DNA of 5,089 nt from Eubacterium sp. UBA3720 (lineage in GTDB: Bacteria; Bacillota; Clostridia; Lachnospirales; Lachnospiraceae). The notes under the pieces were generated by a model. That model worked only from the letters and a program-made list of their open reading frames with translations. It did no database searches and had not been told where the DNA came from. Within the stretch, counting starts at the first letter, position 1; every line of letters begins with the position of its first letter. Of the stretch, positions 4,523-5,089 are shown in pieces. The translations under genes were made by a program, and so were the position numbers. Location of the stretch: positions 326 to 5,414 of the forward strand of contig DFHP01000107.1 in the NCBI GenBank assembly GCA_002371335.1. Direction: 5' to 3'.

Positions 4523-5089
4523 TTACAACATGTATTTTTCGATCACCTCGGTGACGCGGGGAATGATCTGTGATGTACGGGATACGATTCCCTCCTGGAA
4601 GCTGTTTTCCTCGCCTTCCTTGTCCGGAAATGCTTCGTGGACCCATTTTGCCTTATCCCCGGCGGTATACAGAATGCAGCCGTTCTCCAGAGCGGATACA
4701 AAGGCCAGGACACAAATATCCATATTGGTGTTTTCACAGTATTCTTTGATCTTGATCCGGATATCAAGCGTATCCTGTCGGTAGCTCTGTATGTCAGAGA
4801 CATTGACACGGCCGAAAACCGTGCGCAGGCCTGCGATATTGCGGAAGATCATGTCATGGCTGATCATCTCATTGACCATTTTTTCCCTGACTTCCGTATC
4901 CAGAGAGAACAATTCCCTGGCAAAATCTTCCAGGCGAAGATCGGCAATCGCGGCAAGAATGTTTGCGGTCTCGATATCGCGCTGCGTTGTTGTGGGCGTC
5001 TGCAGGTTGACGGTCTCCGACAGAATACCGCCCAGCAGCAGGCCCGCCAGTTCCCTGGTAAAAGGGACCATGTTTTCACGGAAAATCGT
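4523..5089 (-). CDS. Manganese-dependent pyrophosphatase-like protein (DHH/DHHA2), C-terminal part
   Basis: 188 residues are visible; the frame is open to the right edge, so the N-terminal DHH domain with its HxD and DHH motifs lies outside the window. The part seen matches the linker and C-terminal DHHA2 domain of family II inorganic pyrophosphatases (PpaC), cytoplasmic Mn2+ enzymes that split pyrophosphate. Recognisable blocks are LAGLLLGGILSETVNLQTPTTT (residues 14-35 of the fragment; family ISDTxxFKSPTxT), MVNEMISHD (71-79), VNVSDIQ (95-101), and EGIVSRTSQIIP (166-177; family GVVSRKKQVVP). Several positions differ from the active-site residues I recall for Bacillus PpaC: Asp of SDT is Glu (E25), Lys of SRK is Thr (T172), and a mid-domain Lys aligns with S62. 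The arginine R171 is kept. It may be a divergent paralogue with another substrate. The internal ATG at 5071 is not taken as the start, because conserved sequence is expected upstream. It precedes the HAD phosphatase gene in a likely operon. Confidence 0.82.
   Translation of the reverse strand, partial: TIFRENMVPFTRELAGLLLGGILSETVNLQTPTTTQRDIETANILAAIADLRLEDFARELFSLDTEVREKMVNEMISHDMIFRNIAGLRTVFGRVNVSDIQSYRQDTLDIRIKIKEYCENTNMDICVLAFVSALENGCILYTAGDKAKWVHEAFPDKEGEENSFQEGIVSRTSQIIPRVTEVIEKYML

Noticed and set aside
4111..4554. Plus-strand open frame opposite the HAD gene
   Set aside because: Antisense shadow of a gene with all four HAD motifs intact; no ribosome binding site.

Overview
The window looks like a chromosomal segment of a low-to-mid-GC Gram-positive anaerobe of the class Clostridia, most likely a Lachnospiraceae-type gut bacterium. 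This rests on the strong AGGAGG-type ribosome binding sites, two TTG starts, a tRNA gene without an encoded CCA, a Gram-positive signal peptide style, and the mix of families (class I GAPDH, small secreted Fn3-like proteins, a YgjP-like metallopeptidase, a DHHA2 pyrophosphatase relative). The placement is an inference; there is no marker gene for species.

Layout. Positions 1-644 (minus) hold the first 214 codons of gap, glyceraldehyde-3-phosphate dehydrogenase, running off the left edge. Positions 645-974 are its leader and a gene-free stretch. Positions 1008-1079 (minus) are a complete tRNA-Arg(CCG) with its own intrinsic terminator at 975-1001. A strong divergent sigma-A promoter (1254-1282, plus) then starts a transcript with a ~160-nt foldable leader that contains a terminator-like hairpin before the first start codon. 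It reads into two tandem paralogous genes (1450-2160 and 2224-2928) for small secreted, tyrosine-rich, basic, two-domain Fn3-like proteins. A second foldable stretch and a strong terminator (3054-3097) separate them from a YgjP-like zinc metallopeptidase gene (3126-3710).

The stop-codon end of the metallopeptidase gene is the first of three 50-bp tandem repeats (3681-3830). These fill the space up to a convergent minus-strand pair: a PpaC/DHHA2-type phosphohydrolase (4523-5089, N-terminus outside the window) followed by a HAD phosphatase (3835-4467).

How the genes fit together. gap, the tRNA and the phosphohydrolase pair are housekeeping-like functions of central metabolism, translation and phosphate chemistry. 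The accessory part is the Fn3-like pair, which appears to be exported and controlled by its own promoter and a possible attenuator. The points most worth a second look are the two leaders with terminators placed just upstream of start codons, the secreted paralogue pair of unknown role, the 50-bp repeat that copies the end of a gene, and active-site substitutions in the pyrophosphatase-like protein. No mobile element, CRISPR array or defence system is visible.
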